DNA of 64,000 bases from Odiellus spinosus (lineage: Eukaryota; Arthropoda; Arachnida; Opiliones; Phalangiidae): positions 23,145,794-23,209,793 of the forward strand of contig OY987234.1 of the NCBI GenBank assembly GCA_963920705.1, in the 5' to 3' direction. The first letter of the stretch is position 1; every line of letters begins with the position of its first letter. The notes below the pieces were generated by a model, which saw only the letters and a list, made by a program, of their open reading frames with translations, was not told the origin of the DNA and ran no database searches. Both the position numbers and the translations under genes were made by a program. This document shows positions 21,531 through 35,406 of the stretch, piece by piece.

Positions 21531-22194
21531 TATAATAATTTCGTGTGGGAGACAGGTCCTAATTGTCGAATTTATAACAGGTGGGCTTTAAAATTTTTAA
21601 TAAGTTAACAATGCAACTAGTATCTCCCCTTTTTCTATATTTTCATGGTCGGCGATTTCAATAATGAGAACGAAAATTTAGAATTTCCATTTTTTAGGAA
21701 AAAAAAAATCTTTACCAGTAAAATGAATATTGGCAAACTTGGTTGAGGCTATAAATTGCGAAGTTTCCCCGCAAAACCAAATATCAATTGAAGCGTTACG
21801 TAACGGATTCTCATTTAATAGAATTAAAATTAAGGATATACTACTTTTATATTTATAATAAAATTAATAGAAATTAAATAAAACGTGTGACCATAAAAAA
21901 AAAATAATTAATTTAAAGAGTTCTTTTTACTAACCGAGAAATGAAAATACATTTCTAGGTGATAAGCTTGATTTGTTAGATAGACCAATTACGATTCTCC
22001 ACGATCATCGCTTTTCGTTCAATTTTATTGATGCTTATTAATTTAGGTCATTAATTAAAATTGATTATGAACTATAACATCGTACTTTTTTAGCCACCTT
22101 TATTGCCCAAGTTGCTATTAATTAAATTGAGCGGCTCCAACCATTTTTTGTTGAAATTCTTATTGGATTAAATAGCAATAATTATCATACGGAA

Positions 22195-22290
22195 GGTTTA
22201 ATCCGTATCAAGTACTTTTACGAGAAAGACCGCGCGAAAGCGACTTCATAACTCCTGGTGCCAGAACGCGCGAGAATTATAGGCTCTATA
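22195..22290 (+). repeat. Dispersed repeat pair, member A
   Basis: Contains AAGTACTTTTACGAGAAAGA, CCGCGCGAAAGCGAC and ACTCCTGGTGCCAGAA. A diverged second member at 23640-23735 has AGTACTTTCACGAAAAATAC, CCGCGCGAAAGCTAC and ACTCCTGTGTCAGAAA in the same order. Non-coding. Confidence 0.65.
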
Positions 22291-23639
22291 CGATAGCGAA
22301 ATCACGTGACCATAGTAATGACGTAGTATTGCTGGGAATTTTAATTTAAAAAATTTCGAAAATGTTCGACTATGAAATACGTATTTTTACTGTTATGGTA
22401 ATTTTATTCTTTGACATATGTATATATATTTTGAATCGTTTTTTAACGATCAACCCGAATATTTTACTCAATTTCCATTTGGAGTTCGTAAAAATCCTTG
22501 ACAGATAAAGCAATATTTATTTTTGTAACCGTTTGCCAAAATTTTTGGTGAGAGGGGTGGACGTGAAATCTTTGCCAACTTAGTGAAGATAAAGTACATT
22601 ATATAATGAAAGGGGAAGAACCGTAGTGGTGGGTCAAAGGTCGTACTATTGCAAAATAAGGATGCACTGTTTCTCTCTTTAATAAAACTTAATTAAGTAT
22701 TCGTAAGGCATCTGGAGTCGGATTTCTGTTGATTTCAACGATTGGCCGTGATTGGAAGAATAGAGACAACCGTCTATAGATCCTTTAAAGGGTAGCTATA
22801 AAGAAAAATTAGATAATTTGAATTTTTGCGCTAATTCAGTGAACGCGTTAGCTTTCAATGTTACGGGCACATCATCACGCGTAATGCAATTTCATTTTAC
22901 TTTATATAATTGGGATATCACACTGCGATTTAACCAATTAAAACACGATCAAATCCAAGCTCTTTAAACTGTCCAATCAGCGCGCGACTTCTTTCAAATA
23001 ACCCTTGTCGAAATTGAGAAGAGTCAGCCATTTTGAAAACAAGTTTTCTGATCCTATAAATTTAAGATAATTGGTAATTTAACACGTTGGTAATTTACAA
23101 TTCTTAAAAGTTTGGTAAATTACAGCGGTATTTAATGAATTACCGACTGACGTAGCTAACCGTAACTCTATTTCATATTTAAGAGTTTCATTATATTTTG
23201 AAAAGTTTCTCCTTATCCAATAATTCTGGTTCAAATTCAATTTAAAATACTTTTCATCTTTCCTTTAAGTTGGTTACGGAAAGGGGATTAATCTAGTTAA
23301 GCCTAAATAAATAATTAAAAGGGGACGTAGACCATTGCTATAAGCTCGGGACATTACGAGAATGACGTACTAATTAATTGAAAGGCTCAGATTTAGGTTC
23401 GTAGACGTAAAATAATTAAACCATTCGTAATTAAACTATAACGAAACGATCATTGGAGTATTATTAGTAATGGATAGCCGCGAAATGTCACGTAAACTGA
23501 AAAATATATCTTTAATATATTCTAATTAATAAATAAATAGCTTTTGCTATTATACAAACATAATTTTTTTAAGAATACCTATGGATTAATTTTAAATGAG
23601 CATCTATCGTTATTTTTGGTGGATTAAAAAGCGACAATC

Positions 23640-23735
23640 TTCATATGAATTCAGTACTTTCACGAAAAATACCGCGCGAAAGCTACCTTATCACTCCTGT
23701 GTCAGAAATACGCTCGATAATCAACTGTAAGCGAC
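23640..23735 (+). repeat. Dispersed repeat pair, member B
   Basis: Diverged copy of the segment at 22195-22290, sharing CCGCGCGAAAGC and the ACTCCTG block in the same order and spacing. Confidence 0.65.
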
Positions 23736-23989
23736 CTTAGTGATGAATTTTTAATTTTAATAAACTTCTTAGTATATTTAAATTAAAAATATATTTAAAT
23801 TAATCTATTATGTTAATCGCGCTTAGTTTAATATAATTATAAGAGCAATATGACTATTATTCTAATTAGGACGTATATTAAGCTTAATATCTTATTATAG
23901 AGAGATTTATAGTTACGTATATACGCTTAAAATCTGAATATGTTTATCTAAGCGGAATTAATAATTATATAATATCCCCCGTTCATAGC

Positions 23990-24233
23990 GTCATCAAAAG
24001 TTCATTACTTAGTCCAGAAATCGAATTAATTAGCAACTACTCGTCAAAAATGGAGGGAGGGAGGGGCGCGACTCCCGTGTCGGAGTTTCCCAATGATATC
24101 TTCTCCCTACTCCGATAAGGGGTGCTTTATATTTCAATATTAACGCGGACAGCAGCCGCTAGTGGAATCCGCTGCCCAATACGCTTCTACACGGCGTTAA
24201 TCACTTCTCTAGGATATATTATAAACTTTTGAT
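23990..24233. mobile_element. GCGTCATCAAAAGTT inverted-repeat element, about 240 bp
   Basis: The left arm AGCGTCATCAAAAGTTCATT faces the right arm AAACTTTTGATGGCGTC, which reads GACGCCATCAAAAGTTT in reverse complement: 14 of 15 core positions match. The interior is GC-rich relative to its surroundings, with an inner GCAGCCGC / GCTGC stem. Non-coding; no target duplication seen. Confidence 0.6.
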
Positions 24234-27200
24234 GGCGTCAAAGCTTATATTGCCCCTCGACTGACCTAAGTATAGCTTTAGGTAATGGACTGAAACGCCG
24301 CTTTCCCCTAAATTGCTTCCAACTCGGTAAATGCCCGGGCGGAATAAGTATGACAAAAGAGTAATAACAACTAGGTATGGTCATGAAGCAACATTTATTG
24401 GTCAATGTTTCCACAAAGGGGTTTTACTCACTTCGGTAATTAAGTACACATGAAACTTTTTCTTCTTTTTGGCAAGACCCCCCCCCCCCAATAACGATGG
24501 TTTTGGACTAATTAGGATCTTGTGAGTTGAGAAAAAATTCTAACCCAACCTTATCTAATCTATAGAATTTTAAAACTGAAATTCCTTTATGGTCGGAGAC
24601 GTTTTTAAATATTTTTCCTCAACTCTTTGGGTCCTAATTTGTTCATAACTATTGTTCATAACCGTTTGGTGGGGTGTGGGCAACTAAAAGTTGAAACTGA
24701 GTTGAAATCGACCTTAATATTTCCTTGACCCCAAGGCCGAGGTGAACTGTAGTAAAATAAATGTAAATTTTTGATCCCGAGCTAGCCATTTTTTTAATTG
24801 ACGAGACTTGTGTCGAGCGCGAGGTGAACTCTACGCGAAGGGTCAGACACTCTTGAACTCGCTGTGCACTGAGTTCAGCTTTGACAGCTCTTTGAGTTTG
24901 AAATCTTATGAACCTCTGAGCTCAGCTTTGATTGCGCTCCAAAATTTTGTACACCCGAGTTCGCGAGTGTCTGCCCCCTCGACTCTATGCAAACTTTTGA
25001 GCCCGAGGTGATGAGACGAGGTGAACTGGAGACCCAATCTCCGACGTACAGAGCTCTATGAGCGTCGAAAAGTATTTTATTTTTAGTAGAAAATGAATTT
25101 TCGCGGTTGCGTTTATGAGTGAATGGGGGCCCAAAAACGATAAAAAACGAGAAGTGGAGTGAAATAAATTGTACGGAATATAAAAATAGCCAAAAATGTT
25201 TCGGAAAACGATCGAAGGAATGGTTTTCCGTTTCGCGAACGACTCGGGGAAATTAAGGACATAAATTATGTTAATGATATCTTGTTTATTTAAGCGCGTG
25301 AACGAGGAATCGCTCGGAGGAGAAAGGGACGATAAAACCGTAGGGGGCTCCAAAGTTTTCATCTTACAACTTCCACTCGCCTCGGGGTGACTTAGAAAGT
25401 TTACATTCAAATTTCTTAAATATAGAAAGTGGAAACTGACTAGGGGATTCCGTCAAACAAACGTAAAGAATTATCCCCTCTTTTTGACCGCCTTACCCAA
25501 AGCTAATTTAAATTTCCTAGCAAACTTTTAAAATTTATCTCGAATAATATCCATTTACAAGGATAATATATGTACCGCCATCTGAAACGTAATCATTTCC
25601 ATAAGGTAACCATGGTTACACTCTGATAGAAAAATTACTTTAATCTTTAATTAACTTCAAACTCGGTTTTAATGGCAATTTTTAAAGTTGATTAGTTTAT
25701 TGAATTGCTTTGAATATTTTTGAGAATTTTTTTTATTAATCGCGCTGATTTCAAAATTTAATATCTGCCCATTCTGATTAATAATAAAAAAAAATCCGTC
25801 CATTCCAAGATGTAATAATTGAACTCGCCCATCCTGAATAGTAATATCGGTCCATTCTAGCGCAGCCAAACTATGTTTCTCGTAATTCTTCACGAGTACT
25901 ACCGTGTCGCGTTATAATGTTTTAAAGACCTTTGAATATTTTTACGGTGTTTGATTTTTTACTCCTAGACTAGACGAATAACTCAAATTAAAACTTGGAT
26001 GTCAAAAAGTAAGGGGTTAATAATTTTATCCACTTTAAAAACACGCTTTTAAAGCATTATTTACATTTGCAATAAATAAAGCGAATTTACCGGGAAAAAA
26101 ATCCTTTTTTCGGCTTCGACTAGGACAGCAAAGTTTGAAAATTAAAAAATTAAATGGTTTTAGAGAACTCGAGGGTTTCCCCGTTTGGCGTCGAGAGAAT
26201 ATTGTTTTTCTTGGCTTAATTTCCTTATAAGTTTTAGCTTTGACGTATTTATAGTTATTTGCGTGAAAATTCTTTTTCAAAGACGCGGAATCTTAAAGGT
26301 TTAAACCTTTCGCTGTTGGAAAGTATTAGACTAGCTAGAGTGACAGACGGAAATGTAAAAAAAAAAAAATATTTAGATCCGTAGAAGTGTTCGTCTGTCG
26401 CCATAAAATAAAAACCTATTCAATAAAATATTTATATATTAACCTTGAGAGACGAGTGGGTGCCCAGTTAACAACATTTAGAGACGCCTTCGTTTAAAAT
26501 TGCCAGTTTAAGAACATTGTATTCAAAGTGGTAGTGAATATCTTCGACCCCCTTGGGCTATGAGTCGCGATAAAGTAAATATATCCAATATTTCTACTTT
26601 TATTTACGAATTCTTGGTCAAACTCGATATTTCAAGTTTTGAAGAAGTAAATAAAAAAATAGAATCGGAACAACTTAGTTTTCAGTTCTATTTTATATTT
26701 TAAATGAATCGCGTTGTAATATATTGGAGCGTGTGGCTTTGTACTTAGTGAAAATTCCGAGTGAATTTTATTATAGATTGGCGACGCTTAGCTGACCCCA
26801 AAAAAAAGAAGCTTCAGATATGGGAGAAAGAAAATTGAGTTTCTTCCTTTAGAGTAGGAGGTTTCGAGATCGGGTAAAGAAGGTTTGTTTCAGATGAAAA
26901 ATTCACGGCCATTTTTGAAGGATTTTTTAGGTTACGGCCGAAGACACTTTGACGTAATAAACCGTAACAATAGAGACTATAAGACTAAAGGAGCGGAAAT
27001 TAATTTTATGTTTTAGATTATAAATTTATTTATTAGCGTGAAACTTAATTTTACTTTTTTCCCCTATGAAGTTTCGCGTTGATTATCCCTCCGCCCTATA
27101 TTTTAAAATTACTCTAACTCTACTTAAAAATAAGTGTAGAATTATTAATTTTACAGCTAAGGTCTATTTATTATTATCCTAATAATATGATGCCCCGAAA

Positions 27201-28721
27201 TAAAACTAGGTCCACTAAATATTGCACCCACTGAAATTACTTAAAGTAAATAATTCCAGAGACTGTTTGATACATTGACACATTGACGCGTGACGTAGGT
27301 TTTACTTTATATTTCAATACGCTCCTATAAAATAAACATTGAAAACTGCTTTTCCAATCAAGATATATCTCGTAATTTGTAGAAAAATTGGTGAAGTCGA
27401 AACACCAAAGAATTCAACGAAATTGAAGCGATAAATCACCGCTTTTGCACGCCCTATTTTCTCTTTGAGGACGCTAATGAAAGCCAGGTTTTGTTAATCA
27501 ACTTTATATCGATTAAGTTAGGTGTTCTACGTTAATAGTCAAACTCATTTTAAGGATCAGAATTTTGCAAATTCCATCTCTGCCGCGATCTCTTTTAAGT
27601 AAACTAACAAAAATAATTAAATCCACGTGGGCGTCTTGCCCTTTTCGAAGATTTCCTGGTTTTACTAGAGAAAGTCTAATCAATACTAAGTTAATGACGG
27701 GCACCAATGACACGGATTCGTCGAAACGAAATGTTTTAGGGGCCAGGGAGGATTATAGTGAGAGGGAAATCAGTCGCGAGTCGACCTAAATTTTCCGCTT
27801 CAACTCTCCGAAGGTCGATCACCTTAACACCGCAATTTTAAACAACTTTTTTAACAAGTTGGGGTAGTAGGAATAATCCGCGTTAACAACTTGGTTGGAA
27901 ATTATTCCGAGATACGTAAGGTCCTGTTATTCTTGAACGCTTGAAATTACCCTTCTAGATCTCGCCACTTTAAATTAAACTTATTTTAAATTTAGCGGAT
28001 GCAGTCACGTGATACTACGTAGTATTTTCTATTCTAAGTCCTTAGAATATTTCAATGGGGGAAATTGGAGCAATCTGATTGGCTAAGGCGAATTTATTTA
28101 AGGAAATTGAATATTTATAAATGCGTAGCTTTGATTTCATAAATTTCACCAAAAACTCGTGGTGGAACTAAAATCTAGTGTTTTTCTCCGTTAATTCGGA
28201 GCCCGAGTCTTAGGCGAATAGCGTAGTTGGTCGTAATCTATGTTTAGATTTTTGAGGTTGGGGAATTTCAAAATTCTGGGTATTTCTATTAAGGGGGAGA
28301 GTAAAAATAACGCCTTTAAATGAAATTTATATTGTTGGAAATCTAAAAAAACGCGCGAGATAACCTAAATTTAGGTAATGGTCAAGATCAGGGCTAAAAT
28401 AATCTTTCTAAGGAATGAAATTAAGAGGAAAAGTACGTGTTTTTGATTTCTAGATTAATAATTAAGTAATAAAAAGATTGCGAAGTGTTTAATTTCCCTT
28501 ATATATTTATTTAGAACGCAACTTTTACGATTAATAAAATTAAGGATAGTTTTTTTTATCCTGTTTAATTTTTATGTTTTAGATTTACTAAGAGTTTCAC
28601 AACGAATTCTATTCATTTAAGAGTTCTTCGAATCTTTTTTTTTTTTCAACGTCCGGCCTTTTCAATATTGCTAACGCTTAATTTGAAATTAAAAGAAATT
28701 GGGCTCAGTTTTATTGACACT

Positions 28722-28890
28722 AAAGCTACGTTCACACTTGACACTTTGGAACCGTTTCAAATCGTCTTTCCCAGATATTAATTTTGTTTCTTTATCAAAG
28801 ATCTACACGGGTGACCCCAAAATTTTATAATTTGACCTTTCCAAACCGGTTTAAAACGGTTTAAAAGTCTGTAGTGTGAACGCGGCTTTA
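28722..28890. mobile_element. CGTTCACACT palindromic element, copy 2
   Basis: The left end TAAAGCTACGTTCACACT and the right end, read in reverse complement as TAAAGCCGCGTTCACACT, differ at two of 18 positions. The body matches copy 1, including CACTTTGGAACCGTTT. Immediately downstream, 28930-29127 holds further partial ends (TATGAACGCGGC and GTGTGAACCCGGC), so copies are clustered or nested. Non-autonomous terminal-inverted-repeat element of unassigned superfamily. Confidence 0.82.
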
Positions 28891-30331
28891 ATGAAAAAAA
28901 ATGAGTCGACAGAAATGTATTTTATTATTGAAACGGTTTAAATTTATTTCAAAGTCTAGTATGAACGCGGCTTATCGGTTGTTGGAACCAAATCGATACG
29001 AAAGTGGTTCCCGAAGCAGTTTCGAGAAATCTCATCAAATCGATTCGAGAAAAGACGGTTTCCCGAATCGGTTTGAAAGTTTTTAAATCGATTCCAAGCT
29101 GCCTAGTGAGTGTGAACCCGGCTTTCGCGTTAGGTTACATTCTCCCTTTAAAAGATAGGTTTTAAATATTTAATAGTGGGTGTTTTTCTTCGTATCCGGG
29201 ATTGTGTACTATATTATATTGCGTCAAAAATTGAACCGTTTCGATATCGCGAACTAAACTTGGAAAGACACCCACTATATTACAAACCAGTCTTAAAATA
29301 AAGAAAATAGGGTTACCCCCTTCGAAAAGAAAATCCATTAAAATAGAAGAACCTACGCTAGAAAATATAAAAAAACCTAACAAAAACTGCAAATTCGAGC
29401 CTTAAAAGAGGAAAAATATAGCCTTCTTCTTTTCTGAATATACTTTTGAAAACTTCTTTAACTCCTAAATGAATTAACATTGTATATTAATCCGCCTTAA
29501 CTTTACCGAGGCTTAGAAACTATCCTGATCTATGGCAAAAAAACGTCGAGGTTTATATTGAACCGGAAAAATAAAATTGCTGACACTCTTTAGATAAGAA
29601 GGAGATGGAGAATGGGTAGGAAAAAAAATCTAAACATTCTTGAGCCGATTTACGGCTTGAGAAACTTCGATTCAAAGCCGCTCCATTCTACCATTTTCTA
29701 AACATACGCCCATCTTAAAACGGGGATTATTCCAAGTATATTACGACTAAAGGAACTATGGTTGCGTTGCAGATTTAAAGTAGATATGAAATCTGACTAG
29801 ATTTGATGGGCAGCTTATCATATTAATCTTGAAGATAATTCCAGAGACACGCGTGTAAAATAAAAACGCTTATCTAGTCTCTAGACATCGACTTTAAAGC
29901 TTAATTAAACCAATAAAACTCATTTATGAAACCAAAGAAATAATGTAGGGAAATATAATTACTTTACTCTACAAAATTAATCATATAGAGATTAAATTAA
30001 TTATCTTTTAAATAAAAAACAAAATTAAAAAAAAAATAATACTAAGCGCGAACTTTATTTGAATTATTCACTTCTGATAGCGGCGATTTTGAAATAACTA
30101 TAGATCTATCAACCCCCGGAATAAATAACTGATCCCGAAGAAAAACAAATTATTCAAAGCTTCTTTTGTGATAACTCAGCGAGATCTTTTCAGAACGGAG
30201 TGAGACGATAAGAACTCATTGAAATATTTAAATATATTGAGCGAAATGAGGAGACGAAATACCGCTCTCACTCTTTGTTTTTTCAATTTTTAGCTACTCC
30301 TACTCTAGGGTGGCCGGGTGAATTTTACGCG

Positions 30332-30951
30332 TTAAGTCTGGTTTTCACGAGACCGAAATTTTAAGGCTGAATGTCGCATTTCCGCCGCGAAATTCCGTCC
30401 GTTTTCGCTTACGCGACGGCGATTGGTTTTCACGTAACCATTTTTGTTGAACCGAAAATTTTTGGTTTTACGATTTTTAACAATTGTCTATGTCCTGTCC
30501 TTCATAGACATGTCTATTTCTATGTCTTCTCCTAATTATATCATGTATCAGGTATTTACTCGGATATTTAAATACATGCCCTTTGTAAAATAAAATTTAC
30601 TTACTGCTAAGTCCGAATTTCGTCCCTATACTGGACCAACAGTTATCCTTCATGGTTGAGTCTTTATAAATTCTTCGTTGTCAACAGCTTTTTTCGATAC
30701 TTTCGACATTCGAGCGTCCGCCATTTAAAATCTACTCTAGAATCTCGGAAAACCTCGCCAACGACGAGATCTCGCGTGGGAAAATCCAGGGGTATGATTG
30801 GCTGCGGAAAGTTTCGGCCGCTAAAATATAGAACTTTTCTCTAGTCGCGCGGAAAGAGACTTTTCGTTTCGGCCCGCCGAAATATTTTCAGCCGCGGAAA
30901 GTTTTCGCCCGGTTTTGCCTCAATTTCCGCCCCGTGAAAACCAGCCTTTAA
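30332..30951. mobile_element. TTAA-flanked piggyBac-like non-autonomous element, about 610 bp
   Basis: The left boundary is TTAA (30332-30335) followed by GTCTGGTTTTCACG. The right boundary in reverse complement is TTAA (30948-30951) followed by AGGCTGGTTTTCACG. Inverted ends of about 14 bp and a TTAA duplication are the hallmark of piggyBac-type insertion. The interior is GC-richer than its surroundings, with subterminal CCGCCG and GGCCCGCCGAAA motifs, and contains no transposase reading frame. Confidence 0.68.
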
Positions 30952-33309
30952 ACTTAATATTTACCATGGTTAAGATATATGCCTAGTTGAAATTCCCCGC
31001 GGGCCAAGGGAATGTGGCCCAAGTTGCTCGCGGACCAAGTACCCGCGGCCCAAGCATCCCCCTGGAAATGAGTCTTTGACTGATGGGAAATATCTCAATA
31101 ATTAATTTATGATTAAGGTGTCAAAGGGAATGTAATAAAATGTGAAGATCATGATCTTCGGGCGTTTCTCAACCATGAGAGGTGTAGCTATGATACGCGC
31201 TCGAATATCTTGTTCCTTCTCTTCTAGTACTCAAAATTATATAAGAACTCCATCAGCCCGTTCAGTTTGTTAAAGATAGTAAGTTAGAAAGCTAGCCAGG
31301 TTGATTTTTATACGCGGCGACTATTATACCACCCTATTCCATTTATTTCTCGTTACCCAACATCCGTGGACGCTAACTTCTCGAGGTTGAATACGGAGCG
31401 ACCAACCCCGCGTTTACCTAAATCCATAGTCTAAAATCGATTTCTTTTCCTTTGAGGGATTTTGATAGGAAACCAGACGATGCATTTCCGATGTCCGGTA
31501 ATCAGGGACCCTACCTAGGCGGCTACGGCCGGGCCTCGTCTAACTAATTTCAACCAACGCCTACGAAACCTGAATCGCGTAGACTCTCGTCCAGTCCTTT
31601 TTCCATTTCCCCCTAACATCATTTTATTGATTCGATAAATTTGAATGAACTCTGGAAATCGAGTGATTCACCTAACGCCTAGCGATACTCCCGCGCTCGA
31701 CTTAGCCGTGCGGGGAAAGGACACCCTTAGGGGATATTTTTGGTCTAGAAACTGCAGGGTTCTTTTACGAAAAGAGTACCTATTCTATTCACCGTACAGA
31801 GATGAATTAACTTTAAACTTTACTTGAAGGGAAAGTTTATTGACTTAGATTTCTATATCCCCCGTATTTTACCTCATTCGCACTCGTTCCGTGAAATGAA
31901 TTTACTTAAAGACAATATTGCAGTTTGTCCCGCATTTTATTCCTCCGTTTTTATTAATTAAATACTATTTTCATAACTGTATTCTAATTAAATATTCCCT
32001 CGTAATTAGTTAGAATGTGATGATTTAGTTTTTCCCAAATTTCGCATTTACTCGAAATGAAACAACGTATTTAAATCAAAAGCGGTGCTTTAACAAATAA
32101 ATTATGTACATGTTTTTATCTACGTACGTATGTAATTTCTCTTTATTTTTAAATATTATTTAATTATGGATGTAATTTCCTATAAATTCCGTATAGCAAC
32201 AGAAATAATAGATATTAAGTTATATCATATCGGGCATTTGATTACAAGATCGTAACTCCGTGTAATTCTCATGAATTTTGCGAACTGGGCGACTCTTATA
32301 TTAACTTTTTTCATATAATTTTGTCATCAGAATTTTGTTAAGCTAGTTTCTACTCGTAATCAGGGTCCCTTCGTGGATATTTGGGCAATTTGACCACGAA
32401 ACAATTCTGATTAAAGCGACTAAAGCCAGTAAACTTATATTCTTACGCCCGGCCTTTATACTTAATCGATATTTGTTCGTGGACAGATTATCGCGGGTGC
32501 GTTTATACTGGGGGGAGGGTGATTAGGTTGGGGTGGGGTTCTCGTAGTTTTGTAAGGCGCGTAAAGCCACCATTTCCCCCAAAACTAATCCACTGAAGAT
32601 CAAAACACGGGGTCCCTGGTGAGGGGATAAATTCTTTCCCGTTTCATCCCCAATTTCCCCATCACCCTCCTAGCTAGAACTCATTCGTAGGGCCTTTTCT
32701 CTCCACCAATAAGGTATTAATGCGCAAACGTTGTCGAGACTCCGTTAGGGAGACGCCTCTTTCAAAACTACATCGTCCACCCATCAGACCAAGGCTTATC
32801 TATAGTCTAACATTAACCTATATATAGTTACCAGTCTTTAGCGAGGGTTGGAATACCAGGGTTTGTTTACTCGGGTTGGAAAAGGACGAAAATCCATCCT
32901 CTACATTGCCACCGGAATGGCGAAATGGGAAATCCGATACCTTTCCTCAACCAACAACAAAAATGGCCGTGAAATAGAATTTGTTTCTTAGGGAAATGTC
33001 TCAGTTTTTCAAGATCGGACCGAGTCATTTTATATTTTCATCTATAGATTACACCATTGTTACGTTGTTGTTCAATTAGTGGGATTTTCAGTTTTGCCCG
33101 TGAAATAGAGGGTCCATTTTCAAAGCTCTAGGTACTGCCTGTCCCAACCCGAGTAAACGTTCAAATCTAACTACGCTAAGCCGGAAATGATGTTAGTTTA
33201 TGTACAAAAGGTAAATATTCAAATTTGGATCTAAGGCGTAATTAATTTCACGTTATGACACCATCTTATCCAATGACCAAAAATAACCTTCATTGACCTT
33301 CTATACTTA

Positions 33310-33395
33310 ACGAGTTTTGATAATGATTTAAGTCATATTTTAACACCGTCTAAATCGATTTAAAGTAACTTATTTGCAGAGTTTAGTATCCCTTT
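33310..33395 (-). repeat. AT-rich repeat with TTTAAAGGGATACTA end, copy 1
   Basis: The plus strand ends TTTAGTATCCCTTTAAA. Related tails occur at 34480-34566 (TCTATTATCCCTTTAAAGAG) and 37885-37965 (ATAGTATCCCTTTAAATAAA). The latter two also share a TACGCGTA(T/C)TATAA block about 70 bp upstream, so these are members of one family. Confidence 0.5.
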
Positions 33396-34479
33396 AAAAA
33401 ATATATTTTGACTCAAATCAATAGTTGCAAATTTTCTAATTCAAATTTGGTTTATTTTGTATCGCTACCAAGTTACTAGCAAGGTTTGAAATCGATCAAA
33501 AAATGTTTGATGGCAGCGGAGGAGAAAGAATTTCAGGTGAGCGGGCTAGACGTTACGTTTGAGTCCAACAGACGCGAACATTTTGTCTTAGTCTACTCTC
33601 AGATAATCGATATGTCGGAGACTCTTGCCACGAATTGTTTCAAAACTCGCTGTGTACATCGAACTAGAGGCAAATTAATATATAATTTATTCTGATTATG
33701 TATTCTTTAATATAATTATATTATAAGAAACTCAATAGTTAATTTTCATCTGTACTCGGTGCACTGTAACTCTAATCTTAGGTTACATATATCAACGCGA
33801 AACAGAAGCTTATCGAATAAAATTATATTGAAGGATCATATTCGCTGTCAAAATTTCTGACCTTAAGATATCCTTAAAACACGATTAAATTCGAATAAGG
33901 AGTCTAAATTCAGTTTCCACGGATTGAGTCATACACCCGACACCCCGCCACAAGCCCTCGTAACTTAACAGCGTTAACAAAGGCTGTTGGAACCCCATTA
34001 AGTCTATTCGAGGGAAGTCCGTTAAAATTGTCAATCCCCGTCTATATATATAAAGATAGGACTAGGTGGTCGAGTAGTTTGTCACGAACAAGGCGCTATT
34101 CGATCCAGGGGTTAAGTGGACTCTCGTGATATTCCGTTGAAAGAAGCGTAATTGCCAAGCCATATGGTATGTCCATGGTATAGAACCGAATATAGTTCAA
34201 GTCCTCTCGGATTTATTTTATAAGAACTGCCACCAGGGCTATATAACATTCGTCGTTCAATGTTGGTTTTTGTACGCGCATAACGAAACTCCTATACAGC
34301 TTCGATATACATCATTTAAACGCGTTAAGTTTAAGCTTAGAATATAAGTATAGTTTTAACAAATACATTTCAAAATTTCGCCAATATTTGTATTCTTTTG
34401 GCCATGGATTTACTTTAAAATTAAACAAAGAATTGTTTTCAAAACCTCAAAAGTTGTCGACTTTGATAATTAACTGTAA

Positions 34480-34566
34480 ATTACTTAAATCTTTGCGGGT
34501 AGTTTTTTACGCGTATTATAACAGTACAAATAACTCGTTATCAAAGTCTATTATCCCTTTAAAGAG
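34480..34566 (-). repeat. AT-rich repeat with TTTAAAGGGATAATA end, copy 2
   Basis: Shares the TTTTTTACGCGTATTATAA block and the ATCCCTTTAAA tail with the copy at 37885-37965. Non-coding. Confidence 0.55.
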
Positions 34567-35406
34567 ATAGTAACACGATCTGGTCAAATTCGTAATTGGG
34601 AAGCAAACACTTTTCATTGTGTAGACTTCGCTTAGACTCGAATATCCCCCCAGAATATTCGAGACTTATACCCTATATAGATAATATTTCTGTAGATGAA
34701 TGATGCTGCCAAGTTCACTTAGTCGGTTGATTAATGATTCTAAGATATTAAAACGGATTTAACAAAACCTCGGTCTAAATTAGTATGTACTACCGGAAAA
34801 GACGTTAATTCCTCATTATATAAATTCCCTTCATTAAATTGTCGTCTGGACATTATTTCCTAGTTTGTTCGTGTTAAAAATCAGCGTCACCCGATAGCGA
34901 TAGCAATGAAAGCGAATACGACGAGTTTCCGTATGTCTACTCTCGAATAACATTGACTCCTTCAACCTTGTCCGAAATTGGTCATCGTCGAGCAATTGGT
35001 CAACGTATCACGTTGACACTAGAACCTATACCCGTTATTTGAATCAGTGTAGAGAGGATAAGGGAAGATGAAACACCCCGTAGATAGATATTAAGGAAAT
35101 CGTGTTTCACTAGCTTTGTAGTTATTGCGTCAATTTAATCGAACTTGGATTTTATCGATCCGTGTCCCTGATCTACTGATTTTCTACAAACACGTCGTAT
35201 ATTCTATCCAAGTTTCAAAACGCGCGAAAATTTACAGGCCCCCCCTTAATCTCTATTGTTTGATGCTTTTTAGACACGGAAGATAGCTAGGCGCCCTTGG
35301 CAAGTGCTGAAAGTTGGGACTGATTCTACAAAAGATATAAGCTTCCATTCTTTTGTTTGAACTTGTATCAAAAATGCCTAGAAAAACAGAAATAACCAAC
35401 AGTATA

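Noticed and set aside
24985-25410. 141-codon ORF on the minus strand
   Set aside because: No recognisable family, no splice or promoter context, amino-acid composition like random translation.
27513-27789. Overlapping 66- and 74-codon ORFs on opposite strands
   Set aside because: Mutual shadows; no similarity to known proteins and no transposon termini around them.
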